In this document: in pieces, positions 11,611 to 23,810 of the stretch
How positions within the stretch are numbered: position 1 is the first letter of the stretch
Layout of the letters: the number at the start of each line of letters is the position of its first letter
Made by a program: the position numbers and the translations under genes
The notes under the pieces: model-generated
Told to the model about the DNA's origin: nothing
Database searches by the model: none
What the model saw: only the letters and a program-made list of their open reading frames with translations
Source: Gambelia wislizenii
Taxonomy: Eukaryota; Chordata; Lepidosauria; Squamata; Crotaphytidae
NCBI GenBank assembly: GCA_030847615.1
Contig: JAUMIR010000004.1
Span: 103,740,001-103,804,000 of the forward strand
Length of the DNA stretch: 64,000 nt
Direction of reading: 5' to 3'

Positions 11611-14564
11611 CTTTTCCAATGTCTACACACAAATTATGTGGAAAATGTATTTTACTTCCTACAATGAATGGTGTGGTGTTGTCAGTGTGGTATTAAATCA
11701 AAAAGACGCAGGCTCAGTTAAGAGAAAGGAGTTCATTCAACAAACATCATGGCTGAGATACTACGTTGGGATTGTTCAGTGTAAATCTCCACATGTGGAA
11801 TTAAACATTGCATGTGCTATGCAACCCTTGGCAAAGCTGGGTAGCTGAAAGAATGCATAGCCAAATGTGCAATTAAGTGCACATCAGAATGATTATGCGC
11901 ATCGTACATGCATGAGTTTAATCTGCACACACACATCTGCATGCACAACAGTACTGTATGACACACTCCACAACCCTGGACAGAATACAGACATTCCATG
12001 GTAGATAGAAATGTCCAAATGCTACCATGGGGAAACTTATGCATGCTTAAATCACCAGCAGAATTCTGGGCCATGTGTTGAAAAAACTGTGTTTGGGGGT
12101 CACAAGATATTTGCTGCAACCTCTCCTCATCTACTTTTAATGCCTAAAATGGGGTGTCTCCAAACCACGTTCATTGAAACATCCTTAAATATGAACACAA
12201 TAATAAGCACAATGTGCACATGGACATGCCTTCAAAATTTTCAATCTAACTTACCTCCAAATGTAACTCTCCACATTCCTGAGAGGGCTCAACAACCACT
12301 CTCAATATTTGTTGGTGCTTGATTATTTACTACACTTCTGATAATGCCATAGGAGGCTAAACTCCATAGGAGTCTTGGTAATCCAATTTTGTCAGATCAT
12401 TTTAGAAGCGCTCAGCCACTCCTGCCTAATCTTAGAGGAAGCTTGACTCCCCTACGCTTCGTTCTAAGGTCCATGCTCCAAATCATAATACTAGCTCTCA
12501 ACTTAATCTCTCTCTCACGGTTGTTCTGAAACTAAAGCTGCAATCCTAGACACAGTTGGAATGTTAACTTCATACACCTTAATTCAAGCTCAATTGAATT
12601 TAATGGGAATGTTGAACAAACTCAGGATTGCATTGGATAATAGGTAGACATGCATAAGCTTCCCTGAGAGCGTTGGGAAAACAGGATCTATACAAGGAAA
12701 ATAAATTGTTTGTATGGGTAGATGGGTGTATCCCTGATCTGTTGAGCTAGATTATTGGTCCATCTACCCCAGAGCTGTCTATTCTAACTGCCAATGAACA
12801 CAGCCAGCTCTTTTGCTTTCAAGCTTTCCAGACCTGTTATTTGGAATCCTTTAGGTGGAAATTCCAGAGATTAAACCTAGGCACCCAAAGAATTCTCCAT
12901 CCTCCTTAAGAGATACTGATTCCACCACAAAACCAGGATGCCACATGTTGTTGTTTTTTAAGTGCTTTCTGTCATTTCTACATCATACACTTGCTGTAAA
13001 ACTCCTGCCTCTATATAAGAGTAATGTCTTTTATTCCCATTGCAAAGCTAAGGGCACACAGGCTGCAAACACTGATCACAAATACACAAACAACCCATTT
13101 TATGCTACCACTTTTACTACAAGGCAACAGCAATTTCATTTTCCAATAGCCCACATTTTACAGAAATGTACAAAAACCACTTGCAAAAAGGCACACATTG
13201 TCTCCAAGACCAACAACCACAAAGGCTGCCATCTCCTGGCAGCTCACATCAAGAAGAATTTCTTTCAAGTTGTCCCATTTACTAGGTGAGTAAACAAGTC
13301 AGGGTTTACATCCTTACCAGGATGCAGTAATACATATTTTATATAAATCTTATTTTGTTGTCTATGGAAAGGCTCTGTATAGGAGGCTTGAAAGTACTCT
13401 GAAGCAAGGTGTTTGCATAACTAAAGTATTGGATCCATATACTCATGCTTTATTTCTAAAAGTGTAGGCTCTGCTTCACCAATAGCTCCACAATTCCAAT
13501 TACCTGTCTTTAAGTAAGAGCAGGGATGAGAGAACTTTGCTTGGTTCATATTTTAATAAGAAGGTATCAATTATCACTTTCCAAAGCAATACGAAAACAG
13601 AGCATGCCTATATTCAGAAGAGCTGAAAAGATTTAGCATGCAAAATGAAACAGGACACACATTGAAAAATGCTTGGACTATTTATGTATGATTAAGATGT
13701 TAATGTGTCAATACACCTTTAATTGGGGAAGACCTTGTATATTTCAAAATTAAATGCCACCCCCCACACACAAAGTAGGCCAACTGATAATGATAATGAA
13801 CAACTTTTGCTTTCCCTTTTCAACTGAATGGCAAATGTGGATTCTACAATTTGGATGGTTTTTCATTACTTTGAAGTTTTCGCAATTAATAATCTATTTT
13901 TATCAGTAACTGAAAATGAAAAAGGGATACTTTACAGAGAAGTGGGGAGATGACAATAGGCTGTGATTACTCTCAATAGTAAATGACAAGCTTGTTGCTC
14001 TCAAGTGGAACTGCAAGTGTCTCTTTGCAGATGCTGCTGAACCAGCTAATTTCAGCCATTAGCACCTGATCACAGGGAAACAATCATCTTCAGTTAAGAG
14101 AAGGACCAAAAGAGAAGGCAAGTGTTTAATAGGCATGATCTTGTACTAGAAAAATACAGAGGTGGACTTTCTGAGTATTCATGGATGAAAATAATGGGGA
14201 CATGTTCTAACAGCTTACAAAGTACAAGAGGAAAATAATCACTGGAAAGAAAGCTTCATAGAACTACAAACCCTTTTCAAGAGGAAAATAACCTACATTG
14301 TATGCTATCATGTCAGTGATATACGCACTAAGTCCATCTTATGCCTGCATTTCTCTCCTTTTTTCATCATCACTGAGGTTGATATGCTCTTCCATCCTTC
14401 GTAGCAAAAACAAAAAAACAAAAAACAAAACCCTCCACTTCTCCAAAGTGGACTCATCATTCAGCTGTTGCAGCCCCAGTGTGGCCATTCTGTGGCTGGT
14501 GGGGTGGGGTGGGATTGGAGGAACATCTGGCAATGTCTCCGCAGCCAAATGCATAATGATACCA
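11611..14564. other. Mostly unique, AT-rich stretch
   Basis: The 144-codon frame at 12855-13289 has no recognisable domain, and I treat it as chance. A short palindromic repeat lies at 12538-12632. The 13.8-14.1 kb part is non-repetitive and could include conserved non-coding sequence, but nothing decides it. Confidence 0.45.
12538..12632. repeat. Short palindromic repeat, family D
   Basis: Begins 'ctgcaatcctagacacagtt' and ends 'actcaggattgcatt', with 'gaatttaatgggaatg' in the middle. The 'gcaatcctat ... aatgggactta ... aggattgc' layout is a common squamate repeat. Fragments recur at about 28366-28485, 40745-40853, 41050-41110 and 48985-49060. Confidence 0.5.
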
Positions 14565-14815
14565 GGCTTGTCTATATGAGGCGATATAATCCAGATTGAA
14601 GTGCATTATCACAAATTCGCAGCAGCACTCTTTTGTCTCCATGGTATTTCGAACAATGTGTATTAATTTGGAGCCTGGCTGTGAATCAAGATGGAGGCCG
14701 AGAGTAAATTACAGTGCTTTATTTTTGTCTAGACGAGACTTGTGATTCATGAGGGGGATTGGTTTTCCCCCATCAATCAAGTTTGCACATGTGTGATCTT
14801 CTGCTTCTGTTGTTA
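14565..14815 (-). mobile_element. Family B TIR element, partial copy
   Basis: Starts GGCTTGTCTATATGAG and continues with 'agcagcactcttttgtctcc' and 'tgtgaatcaagatgg', in the same order as the family B copy at 57.7 kb. The far end is not clear and the copy may extend beyond 14815. Confidence 0.6.
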
Positions 14816-15565
14816 CACGCTTCCTGTTGAGATGGCTTTGGCTGTTGTCACGGGGGGGAGGTGACAGGCAATCTGTGAGCCCATGCTCACGTAATAGCTG
14901 CCATTGCCGTACCTGGTCAATGTCACAGACCAGTCTCTCGGTGGTGAACACACAACAGCTTTTTCATTCACTGAGACCTCTGGAGGACCCCAGTGGAGAC
15001 AGACTTGGCACATTAGGGGAAAAAAATCACCAGTTCCCCACATCAAATAGCCTGAGAAGCAGAGATCCAATGAGCATTTCCAAAGTATAGTTAATAACCT
15101 TCTATATCTATATTAGTGACTGGGGAGAAGGGCTTCCCAGATAGACAACCTTACATCCAGACTTTAGGCCAGGGTCAGCCCAAGAACTTTTACTGCCAGA
15201 GGTAGAACATCAGATGGTACCCTCCAGCCACCCAAATCAAAAGACGTAGTACCTAAGCCAGCTAAGTTATTTGTCATATAAGATATAAAACCCCAAAAGC
15301 ACTTCTGCTATCTGCTGGCAGTAAAAAACACAATGGAAAGTAGCTGAATAACTAAAATTTTACTACTTTTTCATGAAACCCCAAACCTGTGGTGGCTGCT
15401 TAATGGTAGGTCTGAGCCTCCTTTAGGCTCAGCAGCTCTTATTTAGGAGCATACCTTCAAAACATTTCTTGAACTACAACTCTCAGAATCCCCAAGCCAC
15501 TTACAAAGCTAGCAAGAAAAGCTAGGAATTGTAGTCCTCCAAAGTAACATTTCAACAAGGCCATT

Positions 15566-15596
<31 letters not shown>

Positions 15597-15798
15597 TTTA
15601 ATCAATGCCTTCTGGCCCTGGTAAAATATTATAGGGTAAAAGAATAATCTCTCATTTGGTTTTGTTTGAACAACTTATTCCCACTGGATGGTTGCTTTTC
15701 CCCCCCATTGTTTTTCTTTCCATGTTTTTCTTTTCATGGGACACACTGCCATCACTACCCTGATAGGAAGGCTAGAGCATAAGATTCCTGTTCTCCTT
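14816..15798. other. Unique stretch with MITE fragment and (AC)n
   Basis: At 15465-15545, 'gaactacaactctcagaatc' and 'gaattgtagtcctcc' form a decayed short palindromic MITE. A (AC)14 microsatellite follows at 15569-15596. No gene. Confidence 0.5.
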
Positions 15799-17064
15799 GG
15801 GGCCATTTACATGACAAAAAATGTTGTGAGATGAACACGTGATGAACCCTGGTTGTTCACACATTTATTGTGACGGTCTCGAGCTTTTCAGAAGGTGGGC
15901 CACCATATATCCTCCAAGGAGTGTGACATTCCATCCCTCAGTTTGTCCCGTGTTTTTAAAAAAGTTCCAGGAGGTTGCGAAAAATCAGCTATGTGAACAG
16001 GTCAGGACAAAATATTTTGGGAGCAGGTGATGGCTGGAAAACTGAGGTGGGCAGGGGTGGGCACAGAGTTCAGAGAAGGAGGGATCAGCCACACTTTTAA
16101 ATAGATTCAGCCTCACCGGCTGAAAGCAAAGGCTTCTCTCCTGGCTGCAAGAAGGTTTGTGTGTGTGTCTGTGCTATAAGTCACCCTGTTCAATGGATTT
16201 TTACACTGCAAACCACTCAGCTCCAAGAAAGCCTGCCCCCCCTTCCCCTGCACAGAGGCTTGTATTTTTTAAATGGAGTTTTACACTGCCAACCTCTGGG
16301 CTCCAAGATCACCTCTCCCATTTCCTCCCTACCCACCCCGACCCTGCATAGACGCTTGTATTTTTTAAATGGAGTTTCACACTGACAACCTCTGGGCTCC
16401 AAGATCGCCTTTCCTGTTTCCTTCCCACCCACCCCATCCCCTGCACAGAGGCTTGTATTTTTTAAATGGAGTTTCACGCTGCCAACCTCTGGGGTCCAAG
16501 ATCGCCTCTACTGTTCCCTTCCCTTCCCCCATCCCCTTCATGGAGGCTTGTGTTTTTTAAAGGCTTGTGTGTGTCTGTGCCATCAATCATCCTTTAAATG
16601 GATTTTTACATTTATTTGGCCTTAACCTCTGTGGCAAGCCCATCAGGGCTTTTTTTTAAAAGGAATTGTGCAGAGTGGGTTGCCTTCACCTTCCTTCTCT
16701 GACCAATGCAGAAGCTTGAATATTTATGGCAGCCAATAGCATTGATTGTGGTGGGAAACTCCACAGGAAATACGTCACCAAGGTTGTGAAAAAATGAGTA
16801 ATTGCATCCTTGACTGACAGCTAAAAAGAAATATATTCCAGAACCTTTTCCCATGTAAACAAACAAACAAACAAACAAACAAACAAAAAACATGGGATTC
16901 TATGTCTCAGGATCTTGCTTTTGTCATGGAAAAGGTTGCTGTGTAAACAACAATCCCTGGATATTGTTCAACCAGGGCCAAATGGTGTAAACAATAAGAG
17001 ACTAACTCGGAATGAGGATATCTCACTTTTCCCCGGGATAAAAACTATCATGTAGCTGAGCCCC
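15799..17064. mobile_element. 1.27-kb TIR element with internal minisatellite
   Basis: The left end is GGGGCCATTTACATGAC; the right end on the minus strand is GGGGCTCAGCTACATGAT. The end motif is close to that of the 8.2 and 29.3 kb elements, so a related superfamily is likely. The flanks (CTT and TTG) give no clean duplication. The interior holds a ~96-bp tandem repeat (16160-16650) and an (AAAC)n run at 16856-16886. No transposase. Confidence 0.6.
16160..16650. repeat. Minisatellite, ~96-bp unit, 4 good plus 1-2 degenerate copies
   Basis: The unit marker 'gcttgtattttttaaatgga' starts at 16258, 16354 and 16451, and a variant at 16546, giving periods of 96, 97 and 95 bp. Each unit continues with 'ccaacctctgggctccaaga' and a C-rich part. 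Degenerate units flank the array on both sides. Short open frames on both strands here are repeat translations, not genes. Confidence 0.85.
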
Positions 17065-17989
17065 TTGTAAATATTTGCATTAATAGCCCTTATGCTCAAA
17101 CTAGCTCTGCAAAGTGCTATCCAAAGTGCTGATACTTAGATAATGCTTTTAAACTTCTGACTGAAACCTAGGGCAGATTCAACATCCTACTGGCATGGAA
17201 AAAGTAGCCACCACTGAATATAGGGCATATTTCATTGAATTCATATTTGAAAGGCAATGAGAGATCCTCAGGTAAAACAGTAATGCATTTCAGTGTGCAT
17301 GGCATGATTGCCTCTTACCATGAACATAAGGATCCCTCCATTATTAATGAACACAGAGCACTAACATAGCGCTTCTCATCTTTTGGCTGCTTTACAATAA
17401 TTAATGCCATTTTCTAATAGTTTCTGTTACTCATTCTATGAAAAGAAAATGCAGGAGCTCAAACCAATTTTATGTCTGAATATTTTTACTTTGCGGGAAG
17501 CATGTTTATAATTTTTCACAGTGATAAAGACCTACTTTGACAAATTTACCTCAGGGTCCTATGTGAAGAGCTCACTGTACAGAATGGCTCTTTAAAAACT
17601 GCTTCACACAGGCAGTTTTCTATGCATTTCTCACAGTCCCGAATGCCCCTATACTAGCTCGAAGCAGAAATTAGTAGATGTTGCTGTGGGGCTAACTCAA
17701 GCTTTCAAAATATCTCAGCAGTTTGTAAAATAGGAACAGAAATTCAAAAATATTTTCAGCCTCTACTTATTTCTCACCCAGAAATTCATTCCAACAGCAA
17801 AATTTCTGGGCCATTTAGAAAAAACAAAAACTTTACTTGATGGTATTCAACCAAGGAAAAGTGTTATTCAAAATACTGTACTATAGGGATCATATACATT
17901 ACAGCAAAGGTCCCAAATGAGGGTACCTGTCAACAAGCAGAAGAATTGCACACAGTTTGATGAATGTTCTACAATAATGGAAAGGAATA
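17065..17989. other. Unique stretch, nothing recognised
   Basis: AT-rich; no supported frame or repeat. Confidence 0.5.
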
Positions 17990-18112
17990 TTGTAGCACCA
18001 TGAGACTATCTGAGAGAAAGAAGGTTGTAGTATAAACTTTTGTAGACTGAGTCTTCATCAGATACAAGTAGAGTTGCATCTGATGAAGTAGACTCAGTCA
18101 ATGAAAGCCTCA
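17990..18112. repeat. Inverted 'catcagatgcaa/ttgcatctgatg' repeat fragment
   Basis: 'gtcttcatcagatacaagta' is followed by 'agttgcatctgatgaagtag', and the outer parts 'ttttgtagactgag' and 'ctcagtcaatgaaagc' also pair. Related pieces lie at about 52085-52135 and 60075-60345. Likely a MITE; superfamily not determined. Confidence 0.5.
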
Positions 18113-18113
18113 G

Positions 18114-18363
18114 TCACTATATATATGCGCTTGGGTATGTTTCCACTCCCAGTGCGCTGACTGGCCGCTAAGGAAACATACCCAACCAATCCCCTCCCTC
18201 CTACTGCTCCCTCAGCCATTCACCACCCACATGCAAATTTCTTCTCCACTTCAGTGTTAATTGTGTTTACACTGAAATATGTGATTAAATACATAAAATG
18301 ACTTATTAATATATAACCTTTAAAATCTACTATAATGGCATATGTTACGCAGGGTACAGCTAG
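18114..18363 (+). mobile_element. Helitron-like element, short copy
   Basis: A 5' TA-rich start is followed by 'cttgggtatgtttccactcc' and 'cagtgcgctgactggc'. The 3' end is 'gcagggtacagCTAG' followed by T. Copies at 24824-25695 and 53820-54242 have the same 5' block and a CTAG-T 3' end, with no TIR and no target duplication. That pattern fits a Helitron, although the expected 3' hairpin is weak. Confidence 0.45.
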
Positions 18364-18498
18364 TTGATCTATTAGATTTATCTATGTGTTGAGAACTGGT
18401 TCAAGGGATTTATTCTAACTTTGACCTAACCAACAGGAATTGAGTCTAATTGTCCCTATCCCCTGATCTCTTTCTGTATTTTTGGATACTGAATAGCT

Positions 18499-18731
18499 GG
18501 ATATCCACACTGCACAATTACAAGAGCTTGATGCCACTTTAAGTGCCTTGGCTTTGTCCTGTAGAATCCTGGGATTTGGAATTGCTTACAATTCTCTGCT
18601 ACAGAACTGCATTGCTGTGGCACTAGAGGGGGTGAAGCACCTTACCAAACTACAAATCCCAGAGTTCCATAGGATGAAGTCTTGGCACTTCCAGTGTCAT
18701 CAGACTGCACTAACTGTGCAGTGTAGGTAAT
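18499..18731. mobile_element. Palindromic MITE, family P
   Basis: The left half reads 'ccacactgcacaattacaag', the right half on the minus strand 'ctacactgcacagttagtgc'. The core holds 'gaatcctgggatttgg' and 'ctacaaatcccagagttcc'. Diverged relative to the 3.2 kb copy. Confidence 0.7.
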
Positions 18732-19290
18732 TCTGATGTATATGGAAGGCTTTTTTTTTTTTAAAAAAAAAGCCACTTCCTATCAGTTATTACAATAGGC
18801 CCTATTCCTTTCCAGTGGCACTTTCCCAATCCCAGTGGTTGGCTAGCAAATCTTCATGAAATACATATATGTCTTTGGAGGCAAGCTTACTCTTTCTCAA
18901 AATAAATTCACAGAGTAGGAGGATCCTTTTCACTTTAACTTAAGACATGCCCTCCTGTATCTAACTAAAGACCTATCTAGTCTCATATCTTGTTTCCCAC
19001 AGTGGAACTCCAGATACCAATTGGAAGTACAGAACCGGGACATGAGTGCAACAGCACCATTCCTTCATGCTCCCCAGTGGCCCATATATAGAGGAATCCT
19101 GTCCCTAAAACTGGATGTAGTATATGCAGATCTATTACAACTAGTGCATTCATTTGGCAAATCCTTTTGTATTTGTCTCCTTTTTTTATTAGTTTAACTG
19201 TTTCTTTATTAAAGCTTCTTTAATGATGTTATCCAATCTGCAAATGTACGTGGTTTTTACAGTTTTAACTTATTATATTGTTTAATATAA
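18732..19290. other. Unique stretch, nothing recognised
   Basis: A poly-T/poly-A run at 18749-18770; otherwise plain AT-rich DNA. Confidence 0.5.
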
Positions 19291-19506
19291 AAGCCAGAGT
19301 GGTACAACAGTTTGTGTGTTGGACAAGGACTTCAGGAGACCAGAGATCAAATCCCCACTCAGGCATTGGGTGACCTTGGCCAGATCACAAGCTCAGCCTT
19401 AGTGAAAGGCAATGCTAAATTTCCTCTGAACAAATCTTGCCAGGAAAACCCTAGGATACGGTTTCCATAAGTTGGAGTCAACTAGAAGGCAAATAACAAC
19501 AAACAA
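19291..19506 (+). mobile_element. tRNA-derived CORE-SINE (MIR-like)
   Basis: The tRNA-like head has a decayed A box near 19299 and a B box-like GAGATCAAATCC at 19343-19354. The CORE block GTGACCTTGGCCAGATCAC follows, then 'caaatcttgccaggaaaacc', and the element ends near 'aaataacaacaaacaaa'. Same family as 62440-62672. Non-coding. Confidence 0.75.
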
Positions 19507-20466
19507 ATCTGTTTAATATGATTTAGACTGTAAATAACCATTTAATATTTGAAAAGTGATGCCTTACTCATGGCTGCAGCAAGGACTCAGCATGTGAGGA
19601 TGATGAAAACATCTGAACCCATTCGTGAGACAGTAACATTGTCCTCGCATGCTGCTCTTGTGTTTTTTGGACGTGTCTGATAATCTCCTCTATACTCTTT
19701 CTTCATACCATGAATTAAAAAAGTCATTGACAACATTGATAGTAATGGCTAATAAGTGAACTGGGGGAGGCAGGAACATATTTTCTTTTATGCCCTTAAT
19801 AAATTTCACCAGGTAAAATGGCCTTAGCTGCTTTAGAAAATTCATCTTGACCCCCTCCACCCACTCACCCACCTTCTAAAAACCCTGCTTCTGGTGCTCT
19901 TCATTCTCTTTTTTCTTTTAAAAATTTTTAAAAAGGAAAATGACTACAAAAACAATCCAGAAAGCACATATATAGACCACAGGTGTGTTGTGTGAAAGTA
20001 TCGATGCATTCTTTGACTACTACTGGGAAAAAAAATTCTTATTTGGTGACATAAGAAACTAGGGCCTTTTGAAATCTCCAAAAAGTTGTCAAAGAAGAAG
20101 TGGATCACAGAACTCTTTGTTGCCATGTAGATGTTGTACACTGTTGCCAAATATTCAGCTACAAAGGACTGTTGTATAGGTGTTATATCCTGAAATGCAA
20201 TTGCACTTCAAGATAAACTGTCAGGGAGCAAGCAGTAACGAAGCAGCACTAACTTACTTCTAAAAGTGACTATTTCAGCTGCCAGCAAGAGAGAAGTCAT
20301 TCTAAGGAAATAAAAGGGATACTGCTTGGAACAAAGAGTACAGCTATCATAGTTTCTGTTATTTTTGTTTAAGGGAGCCCATTTGCTATGCATATAAGAA
20401 AACAGCACTCTTTTCTGCAATGGGCAGGACAACGTACTCTGCCACTCATGACAAAATAGGGACCTA
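19507..20466. other. Mostly unique stretch
   Basis: GTGTCTGATAATCTCC at 19674-19688 matches the right end of family A-type elements, but I cannot find a matching left end. Otherwise nothing. Confidence 0.45.
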
Positions 20467-21039
20467 GGACTTTATCAGACCTAACCTCCATTAATGTTTC
20501 TGTCCCACCGTAGCTAAAAGCAAACTTGTCCTGGCAAAAGAACACCCTCTATCAGATCTACCATAACCAGGCATGAAAAAGCAGCCCTGGCAGTAATGGA
20601 GCACAAACAGTGCTCCATTTACTTCTGGGTACCAAATCTCAGCAGTTCACATGAGAAGACATGAGCGCAGTAAATTTGGGGGGAAAAGAAAAACAAAGTC
20701 ACAAAATATACACATAAGCACAAAAAGAAACTTTAAAAGTCCCAAGTGAAACAAGGAGGTTCATAAAAAGAATGTCCCCTACCTGGCTGTTGCAATCTCA
20801 TCTGGAAGTGTTCTGTCATTGGTGCTGTGTTCATGTGAGCACAATGATGCTCAGTTTCAGAAACTGTCAATGCCGGCAACAAAGCACCAGGGGAGAGCTA
20901 TTGACAGCTTGGGTCATGAATAAAAAGGAATGGCTTTTTAACAATACAAGATCATGAAAGGAAGACATTTGGTATGTGCGCCCTTTGACATTCATTAGGT
21001 GTCGTTATGACACCATATTTGCTGCATCTGATAAAGTCC
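20467..21039 (-). mobile_element. Non-autonomous TIR element, family A, full-length
   Basis: The left end is GGACTTTATCAGAC and the right end on the minus strand GGACTTTATCAGATG. Perfect CTA flanks lie at 20464-20466 and 21040-21042. On the minus strand the interior carries 'cttgggacttttaaagt', matching the copy at 45074-45653. Length 573 bp. No coding region. The 3-bp target duplication suggests a PIF/Harbinger-like origin, though family A targets are TAA, TAG or CTA rather than strict TWA. Confidence 0.75.
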
Positions 21040-21174
21040 CTAGGAATGGTGTCAGGGGGTTTTATGTTAGGCTGCCCAGTCTACAGATATAATTTCATTC
21101 TTAAAGGGAGCAACAAGTAATTTTTCTTCCTCTGTGAGAAAAGTATTTGAAAACTGCACAGTTGAAAGACTATT

Positions 21175-21470
21175 CTCAGCATGTCTTCCTCTGCACAAAA
21201 TTTGCATGTGGGTTGTGTGTGTAGAAAACAGCGTAACAGCATTTTCTGTACAGAAAATAATATTTATGCACAGAAATATCTCCGTCATTGAAAATGTTGT
21301 TTCCTGCACAGAAAATGCTGTAGTCATGGACTTACTCTGTGTAAAATTAACATATGAGTTTTTTTAATGTGCAGAATTCAGCCATTTCAGCTTAGAAATA
21401 TTACATGCTGCCCAGAAAATGTTATTTCATGTGCAGATAAAGCTATTATCTATCCAAAAGAATGCACGTA
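21175..21470. repeat. Degenerate array of 'gcacagaaaa' motifs
   Basis: 'tgcacaaaa', 'gtagaaaacagc', 'gtacagaaaataat', 'tgcacagaaat', 'ctgcacagaaaatgctg', 'gtgcagaattc' and 'gcccagaaaatg' follow one another at irregular spacing of roughly 20-45 bp. A similar array occurs at 63225-63345 and a short one at 1235-1300. No open frame of interest. Confidence 0.5.
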
Positions 21471-22917
21471 CAAATTATGCACAGAATAATTCCCAAACTG
21501 TCATGATTCACATCAGTCAAGGATTCTTCTTATAATGGTTTCCTTTCACTTGAGAATCATGTTATTCAACCATATTTTTTAATACTTTCTCATAATCTAT
21601 CCCTTGTAGCCTGCTAAGGCCCATGCCACTAGCACTCAGGAACTTACTTTTAAAAGAATAATTAAACCTGCAACTTGCTATTATAGATTTCTCTTTTGCA
21701 GCCTGCTCTTTCTTAGGGTGGGGAGGTGAGAACTGTGCCCAGATTCTGTAAAAGGCATTGCAAATCAGAATTAATCTTTACAATAAAATTTTTAAAATAA
21801 GCATAACTTCAAAAAGCAATGCTTTCAATAACAGCAAACTGTTAATGCCATCTTTTTTTTTTTTTTTTTGCATTGAATACATGATTATGGATATATTCCA
21901 GTTAATTTACAAAAAAAAAAAAAAAAACCTATGCTGGAGGAAAGATGACTAGTTATGGTAACTCCATCTACATTTTTGTCATCTTGTTGACACGAAGACA
22001 CAACAGTTACCCGTTATGCTTCTTCTGCATATGCTTGGCCCTTGAGGCAAAGAACACATGAATTCTTTATTGTGCTCTATTTAAGTGTCCAAAGATTAGC
22101 ATATTTCTCCACCTTTATAAATTATACAGTTTCCAGCCTCTCTCTCACTCAACAAAAACATATATTGCCTTTGATTTTCCAGCATGATGAAGGGCTGACT
22201 GGCTCCCAAGGCATATCAGGAACATGGTCTAATATACTGTCCAGCAAAACAGATTGCGTTGTCTGAGTCTTTAAAGTGAGACCTGAACTGGCCTCACCAT
22301 CTCCAATATAATTCAATTTATTGCCCTGGGGAGAAAACAACAATAATATAGCTATAATACATTGCACTAGCCTAGTCCTTGGGGAAGTGAATCGACTCCC
22401 GTCTCCCTAACTGGTTGATAACATATTTAAATGCCAGTCACTAATCCAGTGCTGCTCCTTCCTTCGAGAGCTGCTTTATTGAACACTGTAATTGCCTGAA
22501 TGTTGTTTTTCATTTCTGTAGCTATTGCTGTTAATTAAATATTCCATGAAAAGCTGCCTTTGACATTTCTTACTGCTTTCTTGAAATCTGACACGATAGG
22601 CACCCTGTACATTTCTACCTGCTGCTTTCTGCTGATATCCTTGTCTGCAGTCCAAATCCTCAAGAAAAGAAGGGGAAATACATGTAAAGAACTATATCCA
22701 TTCAATAGGAAGATCAGGTTTGCCGCTGCTACAGCATGATTTGAATGGAATCTTGCTGAAATAGACATATATAGCATGGCTTTTACTTCAGCATGGCCAG
22801 AAAAAAAATCCATATGGCCAAACAGCAAGGCTAAAATTCAGAACAGTACATAGGATCTGCCTGCCAGGTATTCAGGGGTTCAGTCTATGGCAGTCATCCT
22901 AGGTGGTGCTCGTGGTG
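21471..22917. other. Unique stretch, possibly with conserved non-coding parts
   Basis: Poly-T (21851-21869) and poly-A (21911-21927) runs. 22040-22600 is non-repetitive, with homeodomain-type cores such as 'gttaattaaatattcc'. No gene. Confidence 0.4.
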
Positions 22918-23810
22918 CTGATGATATTTATTTATATTACCATTCTCCCAAAATTGGAACTCAAGACAACTTACTATATTAAAACACAATACAGCTAAAA
23001 AAAATACAAAAAAGTGAACATTAAAGTGAGATTTAACTATTGACAGTATTTAAATGATGTAAAACTATACTTGAAAACATAAAATACCATTACAAGATAA
23101 TGAGCAATTACAACTGTTCAGTCTAAGGACTTTATTAGATGTGGGGAAACATGGCACAAAACTGCATTCCAAATCACTTCAGAAGAACAGGATGAGAACA
23201 GAAAGGGCAACATAATCAGACACCCGCGTCCTCAGCCATTCCGGGGGTGTAGCATAGGTACGAATAAAGCATCCCTTTTTTATTGATGGGCCAGTACCAA
23301 GGGACTCTTTATTCACACCCATGCTTTGCCCCCCCTCGAACGGTTGAAGGATGTCTTTGTCTGATAATTTTGCCCAGTTGTGTTCTTGTCACATTCTTCT
23401 GACATGTTTTTTTTTACACACCTGTTAAAGTCCTAAAACAATACAGCATCCTCAGCTCATTCTTTAAGAACTTTTCATTCTAAAAACCTGCAGAATAAAA
23501 AGATCTTTGCCTGATGTTGGAAGGGCAGCAGGAATGGGGACATTCTAGCCTGCTGAGGGAGGGAGTTCCAAAGTCTGGGGGCAGCCACTGAGAAGACCCT
23601 CTCTCATGACCCACTGACCATGCTTGTGAGGGTGGTGGGACTGCAAGAAGGGCTTCTCCTGATGATCTCAGGGCACAGGCAGGCTCATATAAAGTGATAC
23701 AGTCTGCCAGATAGCCTGGACCTTAGCCATATAGGGCTTTATAGGTCATAACCAGCACTTTGAATTGTGCCAGCCCACAAACTGGCAGCCAGTTTTAACA
23801 GGGGAGTATT
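22918..23810 (-). mobile_element. L2-like LINE 3' region, split by a TIR element
   Basis: Minus-strand 3' terminus 'tggtaatataaataaat' lies near 22925. The body resumes at 23437 with 'ctgcagaataaaaagatctt', 'gggagttccaaagtctgggg' and 'tatagggctttataggtc', the conserved non-LTR 3' region seen also at 6371-6998. The TIR element at 23127-23433 interrupts it, flanked by TAA duplications. The reading frame is decayed. Confidence 0.7.
23127..23433. mobile_element. 307-bp TIR element with TAA target duplication
   Basis: GGACTTTATTAGATGTG at the left and GGACTTTAACAGGTGTG on the minus strand at the right, with TAA at 23124-23126 and 23434-23436. The interior is itself partly palindromic around 23280 ('gggactctttattcacaccc' pairs with 'gggtgtagcataggtacg'-side sequence). 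Related to family A by its ends and target, but shorter. Confidence 0.7.

Noticed and set aside
12855..13289. 144-codon plus-strand frame
   Set aside because: No recognisable domain or signal and no exon-like features that I can support; treated as chance.
19575..19688. Complete family A-type element ending at 19688
   Set aside because: Only the right-end motif is convincing; no left TIR or target duplication was found.
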